Of a stretch of DNA of 64,000 bases, positions 34,379 to 42,090 are shown piece by piece; the first letter of the stretch is position 1; every line of letters begins with the position of its first letter. The translations under genes and the position numbers were made by a program. Origin of the DNA: Streptomyces sp. NBC_00258 (GTDB lineage: Bacteria; Actinomycetota; Actinomycetes; Streptomycetales; Streptomycetaceae); NCBI RefSeq assembly GCF_036182465.1, contig NZ_CP108081.1:3348001-3412000 (forward strand), written 5' to 3'. A model generated the notes under the pieces. That model made no database searches. It was given only the letters and a program-made list of their open reading frames with translations, and was not told the DNA's origin.

Positions 34379-35992
34379 TCAGACGACGTCCACGCGCTCC
34401 TTCGGGCTCTCCTCCGGCTCCGCCGGCTCCTCCTGGTCGTTCTCGGCGGCCTTGCGGCCGGGCAGGACCGCGAGGACGATCATGGTTCCGGCGGCCATGA
34501 TGATCCCGCCGATCAGGCTGGTGTGCGCGACGCCGTGGGCGAAGGCCTCGTGCACCGCGTCGATCAGGGCCTGCGCCTGCTGGGGTCCGGCGGAGGGGGT
34601 CTTCGCGATCTGCTCGGCGACCGCCAGACCGCCGCCGACCGAGTCCTTGGCCGTCTCCATCGCGGAGGCCGGCAGCTGACCGCCGACCAGGTCGGCAAGC
34701 CGGTCCTTGTACGCGGTGGCCAGCAGCGAGCCCAGTACGGCGATGCCGAGGGAGCCGCCGAGTTCCAGCGCGGTGTCGTTGGCGCCGCCGCCGACGCCCA
34801 GCTCGCTCTCCGGGAAGGAGCCCATGATGGTGTCGGTGGCGGGGGACACGCTCAGACCGATCGCGAACCCGAGCATCATCATCGGCGCCAGGAAGTCGGC
34901 GTACGTGGAGCCCGTGTCGATCCGGGTGAGCAGGAGGACGCCCACGGTGCCGATGGCCATGCCGGCCACCACCATCGCCTTCATGCCCAGCTTCGGCGTC
35001 AGGCGCCCGGTGGCCGCGGCGCCGACGAACACCGCGCCGGCCAGCGGCAGCAGACGGACGCCGGTCTCCAGCGCGCCGTAGCCGAGGACGAACTGCAGGA
35101 ACTGGGTGGAGTAGTAGATCGCGCCGAAGGTGCCGAAGAAGAAGAACAGCACCGCCAGCATCGAGCCGCTGAAGGGACGCTGGGCGAACCTGCGCACGTC
35201 CAGCATCGGGTGCGGGTGACGCAGCTCCCAGAGCACGAAGGCCGGCAGGCCCACGCCCGCGACCACTGCGGCGGTGACCGGGCCGGTGCCCCAGCCGAAG
35301 TGCGGGCCCTCGATGATCGCGTAGACGAGCGAGCCGACGGAGACGATCGACAGCAGTCCGCCCACGTAGTCGATCCGGCCCGCGTTCGCCGCCTTCGACG
35401 GCGGCACCAGGACCAGCGCGCCTATCACGGCGACGACGGCGATGGGAACGTTGATCAGGAAGGTCGAACCCCAGGCGTGGTCCTCCAGCAGCCAGCCGGC
35501 CACCAGCGGGCCGACCGCGATGGCGAGGCCGGAGGTCGCGGTCCAGGCCGTGATGGCCTTGGCCCGCTCACGCTTCGGGAAGATCGCGACCAGCAGGGAC
35601 AGCGTGGCCGGCATGACCACCGCAGCGCCGACGCCCATGATCGCCCGGGCCGTGATCACCAGGCCCGTCCCGTCGACCAGGCTGCCCATCACCGAACCGC
35701 CCGCGAAGATCACCAGACCCGCGACGAGGGCACCGCGACGGCTGTACTTGTCGCCGATCGAGCCGAGGACGAGCATCAGCGCGGCGTAGGGAACGGTGTA
35801 GCCGTCGATGACCCACTGCAGGTCACTGCTGCTCAGGCCCAGGTCCTGGGTCATGTCCGGCGCCGCCACGATCAGTGACGTGTTCGCCATGACCACGATC
35901 AGCAGACTCAGACACAGCACCAGCAGGGCGGGCCGGCGCCGCGGGTACGGCCCTGTCATCTTCTCGACGGGTGTGTTGGCGAAGAGCGGCAT
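34379..35992 (-). CDS. MFS drug exporter, DHA2 (14-TM, EmrB/QacA) type
   Basis: The 537-residue membrane protein shows the DHA2 pattern: LLIVVMANTSLIVAAPDM in TM1, LQWVIDGYTVPYAALMLVLGSIGDKYSRRG (motif A), and WTATSGLAIAVGPLVAGWLLED (motif C), with about 14 hydrophobic segments. The tail is acidic. Such proteins exchange protons for drugs or cationic compounds. It is divergent from the TetR gene at 36125, with two related operator-like sites between, a standard efflux/repressor pair. It could export an intermediate of the adjacent catabolic operon, or be unrelated. Confidence 0.92.
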   Translation of the reverse strand: MPLFANTPVEKMTGPYPRRRPALLVLCLSLLIVVMANTSLIVAAPDMTQDLGLSSSDLQWVIDGYTVPYAALMLVLGSIGDKYSRRGALVAGLVIFAGGSVMGSLVDGTGLVITARAIMGVGAAVVMPATLSLLVAIFPKRERAKAITAWTATSGLAIAVGPLVAGWLLEDHAWGSTFLINVPIAVVAVIGALVLVPPSKAANAGRIDYVGGLLSIVSVGSLVYAIIEGPHFGWGTGPVTAAVVAGVGLPAFVLWELRHPHPMLDVRRFAQRPFSGSMLAVLFFFFGTFGAIYYSTQFLQFVLGYGALETGVRLLPLAGAVFVGAAATGRLTPKLGMKAMVVAGMAIGTVGVLLLTRIDTGSTYADFLAPMMMLGFAIGLSVSPATDTIMGSFPESELGVGGGANDTALELGGSLGIAVLGSLLATAYKDRLADLVGGQLPASAMETAKDSVGGGLAVAEQIAKTPSAGPQQAQALIDAVHEAFAHGVAHTSLIGGIIMAAGTMIVLAVLPGRKAAENDQEEPAEPEESPKERVDVV

Positions 35993-36035
35993 TGGAGGCT
36001 CCCAGGGGGTGAGCGGGACGAGCGGGGCGACTTAA

Positions 36036-36080
36036 TTGCCCACTGATGTGCAGACTAGTTTATTGCTCACCAGTGTGCAA
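36036..36080. promoter_or_regulatory. two related operator sites between MFS and TetR genes
   Basis: TTGCCCACTGATGTGCA (36036-36052) and TTGCTCACCAGTGTGCA (36063-36079) share 13 of 17 bases. Each is an imperfect palindrome of the form TTGCnCAC...TGTGCA. Their centres are 27 bp apart in an AT-rich divergent promoter. The likely binder is the TetR protein at 36125. Confidence 0.65.
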
Positions 36081-36124
36081 ATATCGCGGTAGTCGTCCCT
36101 GCCCCCGCCCGCCGAGGTACCGAT

Positions 36125-36796
36125 GTGACCAGCCCGCCAGCGACGCACGAACCCCTCAGCCGTACGGCCCGCGCCACCCGCACGCGCATCCTGGAAGCGG
36201 CTCGGCGGGAACTGGGGCGCAACGCCGACAGCAGCCTCGGTGACATAGCCGAGGCCGCCGGTGTGGCGCGTCGCACCGTCTACGCGCACTTCGCGGGGCG
36301 GGCCGCTCTCCTCGGAGGGCTCGCGGCGGAGGCCGGGGAGGCGATACGCGGCGCGACCGCCGACATCGACACGTCGGCTCCGGATGCCGCGAGGGCCCTG
36401 GCGCGTGTCGTCCTCACCCTCTGGCCGGTCGGTGACCGCTATCGCACGCTCATCGGGCTCGCCCGCCAGGACCTGAGGGCCAGCGGGTTCAGCGAACTCC
36501 TGACTCCCGTGCGCGACATGGTCGCCGGGATCCTCGCCCGTGGCCAACGGCAGGGCGTCTTCCACACCGGCGTCCCGCCCGGCCCGCTCAGCAGAGCCCT
36601 CGAAGCGCACATTCTGGCCCTCCTCGACAGCGTCAACTCCGGGATCTGGGCCGACGACGGCTCGGGCACCGCCACCACCGCTCTGATCGCCGCGGGCGCC
36701 GACCGCGATGTCGCGGCCTCGACGGTTCGCCGCCTCTGCGACGCCAACCAGCCCGGGTGCCAAGCGACTCGGGCACGCAACTCGGGTGCCGAGTAA
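36125..36796 (+). CDS. TetR-family repressor, probable regulator of the MFS exporter
   Basis: The 223-residue protein starts at GTG 36125. The DNA-binding domain reads RILEAARRELGRNADSSLGDIAEAAGVARRTVYAHFAGRAALLGGL. Its ligand domain is visibly related to the TetR at 26886. The gene faces the MFS exporter across a 132-bp region holding two operator-like sites. It probably represses the exporter and itself until a ligand binds. The last 15 residues (PGCQATRARNSGAE region) look unstructured. Confidence 0.88.
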   Translation: MTSPPATHEPLSRTARATRTRILEAARRELGRNADSSLGDIAEAAGVARRTVYAHFAGRAALLGGLAAEAGEAIRGATADIDTSAPDAARALARVVLTLWPVGDRYRTLIGLARQDLRASGFSELLTPVRDMVAGILARGQRQGVFHTGVPPGPLSRALEAHILALLDSVNSGIWADDGSGTATTALIAAGADRDVAASTVRRLCDANQPGCQATRARNSGAE

Positions 36797-36838
36797 CCCG
36801 GGCGCCCAGCGACCCCGTACAACGCGACAGGAGAACTC

Positions 36839-37680
36839 ATGTACCGCCCCCATCCCGAATACCGCGACGACTTCGCGTACCAGCCGGACGCCACTCGGAC
36901 GCACCGGCTACCGCTCGTCATCGCGCTCGCCGCCCTGTGCGCGCTGATCCTCGTCCCCGTGGTGGTCGACCGTGTCGCGACGGCGCGGGTGGAGTCGGGT
37001 ACGGCCGAGGCGTTCCAGGAGGGCATGGGCACATCCACGCGGCCCAAGGTCCATGTGCGGGGCTTCCCCGTGCTGACCCAGGTGGTCTCCGGCACCCTGC
37101 GGCACGTGGACATCAGCGCTCACGACATACCCGCCGACGAGGCCACCCGTCCGCTGCCGGTGACCGAACTCGACCTCGGGCTCGACGACTTGCGGAAGTC
37201 GGACGACGGCAGCGAGGCACGGGCACGCAGTGCCGAAGCGACCGCCCGGCTGTCGTACACCGATGTGTCCGACGCCCTCGGTCCTGAGGTGTCCCAGGGC
37301 GACCGGCCCGGCCGGATCGGCGGAGGATCGCGATGCCGTTCGGCGACGGGATCACCGTGACGGTGAAGGTGTCGGCGGTCTCCGGCAACCGCATCGCCTT
37401 CGAGGATTTCCGGGTGACGAGCGGTGTACTGCCCGACGCCGGTCAGGCGCTGCTCGACAAGGTCTTCGAGCAGCCGATCCGGCTGCGGAACATTCCCGAC
37501 GGCCTACGTCTTCGCTCGGTCGCCACCTCGACCGACGGCCTCACCGCCCGCTTCTCGGGCACGTCGGTCACCTTCCGCCCCGACCACGCGGCACAGAGCG
37601 GCGCCTCTCAGGGCGACTCGGCGCAGGGAAATTCGGTGTGGCGGAACGCGCATGGGGCGGAAGGCGCAGGGGTGCGATGA
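36839..37680 (+). pseudogene. DUF2993 (LmeA-like) protein split by a frameshift
   Basis: Two adjacent frames together make one DUF2993 protein. The first starts at ATG 36839 with AGGAGAA 3-9 nt upstream. It has an N-terminal membrane anchor (LPLVIALAALCALILVPVVV) and runs in family-like sequence to about 37315 (TARLSYTDVSDALG, GDRPGRI). The family sequence then resumes in another frame near 37333 (MPFGDGITVTVKVSAVSGNR, IAFEDFRVTSGVLPDAGQAL) and ends at 37680. The expected family form is continuous, so one base is missing or two are extra between 37315 and 37333. It may be a real mutation or a sequencing error. DUF2993 proteins are lipid-binding and act at the cell envelope. Confidence 0.75.
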
Positions 37681-37694
37681 CCGCCCGCGCCCGC

Positions 37695-38282
37695 TCAGCG
37701 GCCGCGCAGAGCGGCCAGTGTGGCCTCCAGGTCGGCCGCGCGAGGGCGGTTGTGCGGCAGCTTGCCGAGCAGGACGGCCATGGTGCAGGTGTTGGTGAGC
37801 GCGGAGAGGACCAGGCCGCCCGCGACCCCGGCCGAGAGGAGCTGGAAGGCCGGGTGGACGAACAGTCCCAGGGCCAGTCCGACGAGTACGAGCGTGCCGG
37901 CGGTGAGGCGCACCTGGCGTTCCATGGCCCAGACGACGCGGGCACCGGAGGCCGGGGGCCGGTCCAGGTCGTTCCCCTCGGCAGCCCACGCGGTCGTGCC
38001 GCCGGCAAGGGTCGCCGCGGCGATGTCCTCTCCGGCCAGGAGTTCGCAGGCTGCCTGGGAGCGGTTGCCGGAGGCACACACCATCAGGACGTCACCGCGC
38101 TCGGCGGCATGCCGTAGTCCGGGCAGCACCCGCCGCACCTGGTCCAGCGGGATGTTCAGGGCGCCGGGCAGATGACCCGAGGCGTACTCGCCCGGCGTCC
38201 GTACGTCGATGACGGTGAGGTCGTGCAGCCGGCTGCGGGCCTGGCCGACGCCGAGGACGACGGGCGTGGGGGAAACGGTCAT
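37695..38282 (-). CDS. rhodanese with C-terminal membrane segment (YgaP-like)
   Basis: The 195-residue protein from ATG 38282 has an N-terminal single rhodanese domain: DLTVIDVRTPGEYASGHLPGALNIPLD and the active-site loop MVCASGNRSQ with the sulfur-carrying Cys. Residues from about 130 form two hydrophobic segments (LVLVGLALGLFVHPAFQLLSAGVAGGLVLS), a DUF2892-type anchor as in E. coli YgaP. It would carry persulfide sulfur at the membrane. It is the last gene of a sulfur module with a TauE/SafE exporter and a CstB-like enzyme. Confidence 0.88.
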   Translation of the reverse strand: MTVSPTPVVLGVGQARSRLHDLTVIDVRTPGEYASGHLPGALNIPLDQVRRVLPGLRHAAERGDVLMVCASGNRSQAACELLAGEDIAAATLAGGTTAWAAEGNDLDRPPASGARVVWAMERQVRLTAGTLVLVGLALGLFVHPAFQLLSAGVAGGLVLSALTNTCTMAVLLGKLPHNRPRAADLEATLAALRGR

Positions 38283-38320
38283 GACTGAGGTGCTCCTGTT
38301 GTGTCGGTAGGTACTGGAGG

Positions 38321-38347
38321 CTGGAGTTACTGGAGTTACTGGAGTGA
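38321..38347. repeat. 9-bp tandem repeat between rhodanese and TauE genes
   Basis: CTGGAGTTA occurs twice followed by CTGGAGTGA, with a partial fourth copy just upstream. It lies in the 83-bp gap between the two minus-strand genes. Slippage at such a repeat could alter spacing between them. Confidence 0.5.
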
Positions 38348-38365
38348 TCGCGTGGCTGAAGCCGG

Positions 38366-39112
38366 TCACACCGCCGTGTCGATGAGCATCAGGGCGGCCA
38401 CCGCGAGCAGCACCAGGGCGAAGACCCGTTGGAGCGTGGGGCTGGACACCTTCGCGGCGAGGCGTTTGCCGTCCCACGCGCCGAGGATCGCGGCCCCGGC
38501 GAAGGGCGCGATGACGGCCCAGTCCAGGCCGTCGGCCGTACCGGCGCGCATCACGAGCGCGGCGAGCGAGTTGACGGTGATGACGAGCAGGCTGGTGCCC
38601 ACCGCCTCCCTCATCCGCAGACCGAGTACGCCCACGAGCGCCGGTACGGCGAGGAAGCCGCCGCCGACTCCGAGTACGCCGGTGACCGCGCCGAGCCCGC
38701 CACCGGCCGCCGCGGCCCGGACGGACCGGACCGGACGGGCGTCGTCCGGACCCTGCCGGGAGCGCAGCATGCGGGCCGCCGCCACCGCCGCGACCACGGC
38801 GAAGGCCCCGGTCAACGCGGCGTCCGGCAGCCGACCCGCTACCGCGCCGCCCAGCAGCGCCGGGCCGATGCCCGCCGCCGCGAGGAGCGCCCCCGTACGC
38901 CAGCGGACCTGGCCGTCGCGGGCGTGGCCGAACAGTGCCGTGGCCGAGGTGGCGGTCACGATGAGGAGGCTCGCGGTGCTGGCCGCGACCGGGGTAAAAC
39001 CGAGCAGATAGATCAGGGCGGGGACGGCCAGGACACTGCCGCCGCCTCCGAGCGCGCCGAGCGCCAGCCCGATGACGGCACCGGCAGTCAGGGCGAGTAT
39101 GAGAGGGCTCAC
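38366..39112 (-). CDS. TauE/SafE-family sulfite or thiosulfate exporter
   Basis: The 248-residue membrane protein from GTG 39112 has the TauE/SafE repeat: GLALGALGGGGSVLAVPALIYLLGFTPVAASTASLLIV near the N-terminus, and GLGAVTGVLGVGGGFLAVPALVGVLGLRMREAVGTSLLVI in the second half. Seven to eight hydrophobic segments are present. The family exports sulfite, sulfoacetate or thiosulfate. Sitting between a rhodanese and a persulfide dioxygenase-like gene, it probably removes sulfite or thiosulfate made during sulfide detoxification. Confidence 0.9.
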   Translation of the reverse strand: MSPLILALTAGAVIGLALGALGGGGSVLAVPALIYLLGFTPVAASTASLLIVTATSATALFGHARDGQVRWRTGALLAAAGIGPALLGGAVAGRLPDAALTGAFAVVAAVAAARMLRSRQGPDDARPVRSVRAAAAGGGLGAVTGVLGVGGGFLAVPALVGVLGLRMREAVGTSLLVITVNSLAALVMRAGTADGLDWAVIAPFAGAAILGAWDGKRLAAKVSSPTLQRVFALVLLAVAALMLIDTAV

Positions 39113-39243
39113 GCCACCGTGCCGTTCTCAGGGCTGTCGGCACCACCGCCGCTCGCCGCACCGTTGGGACTGTGCCCGGTGGAGGCCGCCGCCCGGTGCA
39201 CGGTGACCCGGCCGGGAGCGCGGGGCAGGGGGAGAGGATTCAT
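39109..39243 (-). CDS. possible 44-residue peptide coupled to the TauE gene
   Basis: A frame from ATG 39243 encodes 44 residues (begins MNPLPLPRAPGRVTVHRA) and its stop overlaps the TauE GTG start as GTGA. The upstream site is a weak purine run (AGAAAGAAG). No domain is recognised and the composition is Pro/Ala/Gly-rich. It may be a real leader peptide that couples translation to TauE or a chance frame. The rest of the 39113-39499 gap holds the 34-bp repeats listed separately. Confidence 0.25.
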   Translation of the reverse strand: MNPLPLPRAPGRVTVHRAAASTGHSPNGAASGGGADSPENGTVA

Positions 39244-39353
39244 GGGCACGGGCTCGCTTCTTTCTGATGATGGACGGCGGTTGCCGCGCGAGGGCGGGAC
39301 CCGTTTGGGAACTGGCCCGAGGGGAGGTCCGGGCCCCGCGCGGTCTGCCCCGC

Positions 39354-39454
39354 GTGAACGCGGATCCCAGGTGCGGACCGGACCCGCGTGAGGGCTGATC
39401 CCAGGCGCGGACCGGACCCGCGGAAGGCTGGTCCCAGGTGAGGTCCGGGCCTGT
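39354..39454. repeat. 34-bp tandem repeat, three copies
   Basis: Units begin near 39354, 39388 and 39422 and share GATCCCAGG(T/C)GCGGACCGGA followed by CCCGC. The third unit has drifted. They lie between the CstB-like stop and the TauE gene on the same strand. They could form alternating hairpins in the mRNA or be slippage products. Confidence 0.55.
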
Positions 39455-39499
39455 GGGAGACCGACCCCGGTGAGGCAGCCCTCTCGTACCGGTGGGTGT

Positions 39500-40876
39500 T
39501 CAGACGGTCCGGACGGTGAGGCCGGCCTTCTCCGCCGCGGTGAACGCGTCGTCCACGGCGACGACTTCACGGCCCGCCGCGTCCAGCAGGGAGGCGGCGA
39601 TGGCGGCGCGCATGCCGCCCGCGCAGTGCACCCACACCTCGCCCGCGGGAATCTCGCCGAGCCGTCCGTGCAGGGCATGGACCGGGATGTGGACCGAGCC
39701 CTCGATGAAGCCGCCGGCGCGTTCGGAGGCCCGCCGGACGTCCAGTACGACAGGGCCGTCACCGGGGTGGCGACCGACGAGGTCGGCGAGATCGGCGAAC
39801 GTGGCCCGGCGGAATGCGGCCAGGGGCTCGCCCCCGCGCACCCATGCCGAGGGTTCACCGGTGGCCGCGGCGGCCGGACGGTCGACGCCGACCCGGACCA
39901 ACTCGCGCTGGGCGGCGGCCAGTTGCCCGGCCGATTCGGCGAGCAGCGTCACCGGCTTGCCCCATGGGATCAACCAGGCCAGATAGGTGGCCAGTTGCCC
40001 CTCGGCCTCGAAGTTGAACGAGCCCGCGACATGCCCTTCGGCGAACGCGACCCGGTTTCGCAGATCGACCACCCACTCCCCCGCGGCCAGCCGGGCGGCG
40101 ATCTCGTCGGCGTCGGCCACGGCCGGTGGGGTGAGGTCGACGGGCGCGGGCCCCGCGGCGTTGGCCGGGCCCATGTGCGCGTAGTAGGCGGGGACTTCGT
40201 CCAGCCCCGCCAGCAGATCGGCGACGAAGGTGTCCACGTCCCGGCCGAGCGCCTCGTTGGCCGACTTCTCCTTGCCGATGGTGGTGGCACCGCCCTCGGC
40301 CCGGCCGGCGGAACAGAAGCTGCCGAAGCCGTGGGTGGGCAACACCGCTGTCTCGTCGGGGAGTTCGTCCGCGAGCCTGCGGGCGGAGGCGTGCTGGGCG
40401 CGGGCCAGGTCCTCGGTCAGGCGGGGTTCGACGAGGTCGGGGCGTCCGACCGTACCGATGAGCAGCGAACCCCCGGTGAAGACCGCGACCGCCGCCCCGG
40501 CCTCCTCCAGGACGTACGAGGTGTGGTGCGGGGTGTGGCCCGGGGTCGCCAGCGCGCGCAGGGCCAGACCCGCGCCGGCGTCGACGACCGTCCTGTCCCC
40601 GTCGCGCACGGGTGTCCGCTCGAAGAAGACACGGGCTCCGGCCGGAACGAGGTAGGCCGCGCCCGTGAGCCGGGCCAGCTCCGGACCGCCGGTGACGTAG
40701 TCGTTGTGCACGTGCGTCTCGACCACGTGCGCTATCCGCACGCCCCGCCGGGCCGCGGCCGCGATCACCTGGTCGACGTCACGCGGCGGATCGATCACGA
40801 CGGCCTCCCGCTCGCCGCCCGCCAGATAGCTGCGGTTGCCGAGCCCCGCCACCTCGATGGTGTCAACGAAGAACAC
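39500..40876 (-). CDS. CstB-like persulfide dioxygenase / rhodanese fusion
   Basis: The 458-residue protein starts at GTG 40876, with AAGGAG 8 nt upstream. Residues 1-240 are a metallo-beta-lactamase fold of the ETHE1 type: VVETHVHNDYVTGG (metal ligands), ALATPGHTPHHTSY, and LPTHGFGSFC. A first rhodanese-like domain (about 265-355, VVDLRNRVAFAEGHVAGSFN) lacks the catalytic Cys. The final rhodanese has it in VHCAGGMRA. The order MBL, inactive rhodanese, active rhodanese is that of CstB, which oxidises low-molecular-weight persulfides and makes thiosulfate. The promoter carries two CsoR/CstR-type palindromes. Rhodanese and TauE genes follow. Confidence 0.88.
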   Translation of the reverse strand: MFFVDTIEVAGLGNRSYLAGGEREAVVIDPPRDVDQVIAAAARRGVRIAHVVETHVHNDYVTGGPELARLTGAAYLVPAGARVFFERTPVRDGDRTVVDAGAGLALRALATPGHTPHHTSYVLEEAGAAVAVFTGGSLLIGTVGRPDLVEPRLTEDLARAQHASARRLADELPDETAVLPTHGFGSFCSAGRAEGGATTIGKEKSANEALGRDVDTFVADLLAGLDEVPAYYAHMGPANAAGPAPVDLTPPAVADADEIAARLAAGEWVVDLRNRVAFAEGHVAGSFNFEAEGQLATYLAWLIPWGKPVTLLAESAGQLAAAQRELVRVGVDRPAAAATGEPSAWVRGGEPLAAFRRATFADLADLVGRHPGDGPVVLDVRRASERAGGFIEGSVHIPVHALHGRLGEIPAGEVWVHCAGGMRAAIAASLLDAAGREVVAVDDAFTAAEKAGLTVRTV

Positions 40877-40902
40877 GTCGGGCACTCCTTCCGAACGAAA
40901 AT

Positions 40903-40949
40903 TACCCCCGGGGGTATATGAGGGACAGTAGCATGTACCCCCGGGGGTA
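40903..40949 (-). promoter_or_regulatory. two perfect CsoR/CstR-type operators
   Basis: TACCCCCGGGGGTA occurs at 40903-40916 and again at 40936-40949, 33 bp centre to centre. Both copies are perfect 14-bp palindromes. They lie just upstream of the CstB-like start at 40876. This form is typical of the CsoR/RcnR/CstR family, where copper (CsoR) or persulfide (CstR) releases the repressor. The downstream genes favour the persulfide sensor. No csoR/cstR gene is in the window. Confidence 0.85.
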
Positions 40950-41061
40950 TTTGAAAGCTGTTCGAAAGGCCGAGGAACGGACAGATCAGGCGGCCCGGTC
41001 GCGCGGCTCGGAGGCTGGATCCGCGTGCCCACGTGCCCACGTGCCCGCGTATGGCCGGCGC

Positions 41062-41250
41062 GTCGGCCTCGGCTAGCAGGCCGACGAGGGTGGCGCGGGC
41101 CACGCGGGAGCGCACGGTTCCGACAGGGCATTCACTGAGCTCGGCCGCCTCCGCGCAGGGCAGCCCCATCAGCCGGGAGAGAACGAACGCCTCACGGCGT
41201 GCCCCGGGCAGCGCGGCCAGCAGATCGAGCAGCGCGACCCCGTCGCCGAA
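41062..41250 (-). pseudogene. remnant of an ECF sigma factor (region 4 only)
   Basis: A frame on the minus strand reads LLDLLAALPGARREAFVLSR, LMGLPCAEAAELSECPVGTV and RSRVARATLVGLLAEAD. This is a normal sigma region 4 of an ECF factor, with the CPVGTVRSRVARA recognition helix. No region 2 is found upstream, where the sequence (41250-41470) is Ala/Pro/Arg-rich and does not look coding in a consistent frame. The frame runs on into the operator region without a natural end. I read it as a truncated gene. The whole gap 40950-41472 has no other gene. Confidence 0.6.
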
Positions 41251-41472
41251 GCCGGGCAGGCCGGAAGCCGCGCAGCGCGGGCGGCACCAGTTTCCGCAGT
41301 GGCGCGCCCGCGATCGCGCCGGCACCCGCGACGGCCCCCGCGCTCGGGGCGGATTGTCGGGACTCGCCCATGCCGGTTCTCGGGATCGCACGGCAGCGGC
41401 CGGTCCGGGCCGTGACGGTCCAGAAGTCGGGCGCGCACCCCTGTGAGTTCCGGCGCGGGCCTACGGCGTGCG

Positions 41473-42090
41473 TCACTCGGTCGGTGCTGTCACTCCTCCT
41501 GGCCGGTGCGGCATCCGTACGTCGACGGCCGTGAGCGCCAGCGCCAGCGGTCCCGGCGCCAGGAACGCCAGCGGCAGCAGCATCCAGGCGCACAACGCGG
41601 CCGCCGCGACGGCGAGCAGGACGAGACCGCTGCCACCCACGTCCCGTACGGAGTCCCGGGCGGCCCCGACCACGGCCGCCCGCCAGTCGGTGAGCGACTC
41701 CGGGCGCCCGCAGGCGCGAAGGCCCACGACGGCCGCGTACGTGCCGATGGCGGCGGCGGCGAAAGCGAACAGCGGGGCGCCCGGCAGTCCGGCGCGTGCC
41801 AGGGCGAGGTCCGCCCAGAGCAGCAGGACGCCGGCCAGGGACAGCGCCCCGGCAGCGAGGTCCCCGGCGCGCAGGCGTCGTCGCAGCGTCGTCAAGTACC
41901 GCCCCGCCGTGGCCGGTTGGTCCTCGCGGGCGCCGCGCAGGACCGCGCAGGCCGTGGACAGCGCCGCCGGCAAGGTGACGACCGGCAGCGACACCAGGGC
42001 CGTGCAGACGCCGACGCTCAGCACGTCCGCGAACAGCGTCATGCGCGGCCCGAAGATCTCGCCCGTCTCGCGGGCCTGTCCGGCGCTCAT
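41473..42090 (-). CDS. YesL-like (DUF624) membrane protein
   Basis: The 205-residue protein from ATG 42090 overlaps the permease stop by ATGA. The N-terminal part FADVLSVGVCTALVSLPVVTLPAALSTACAVLRG is typical of YesL/DUF624 proteins, which sit next to sugar ABC transporters in Bacillus and actinobacteria. About five hydrophobic segments are present. Its role is unknown; it may assist the permease pair. It is the last gene of the sugar operon. Confidence 0.75.
   Translation of the reverse strand: MSAGQARETGEIFGPRMTLFADVLSVGVCTALVSLPVVTLPAALSTACAVLRGAREDQPATAGRYLTTLRRRLRAGDLAAGALSLAGVLLLWADLALARAGLPGAPLFAFAAAAIGTYAAVVGLRACGRPESLTDWRAAVVGAARDSVRDVGGSGLVLLAVAAAALCAWMLLPLAFLAPGPLALALTAVDVRMPHRPGGVTAPTE

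Noticed and set aside
33848..35878. Plus-strand frame of 676 codons across the ligase end and the MFS gene
   Set aside because: Low-complexity Arg/His/Gly-rich product, antisense to the MFS gene and out of frame with the ligase.
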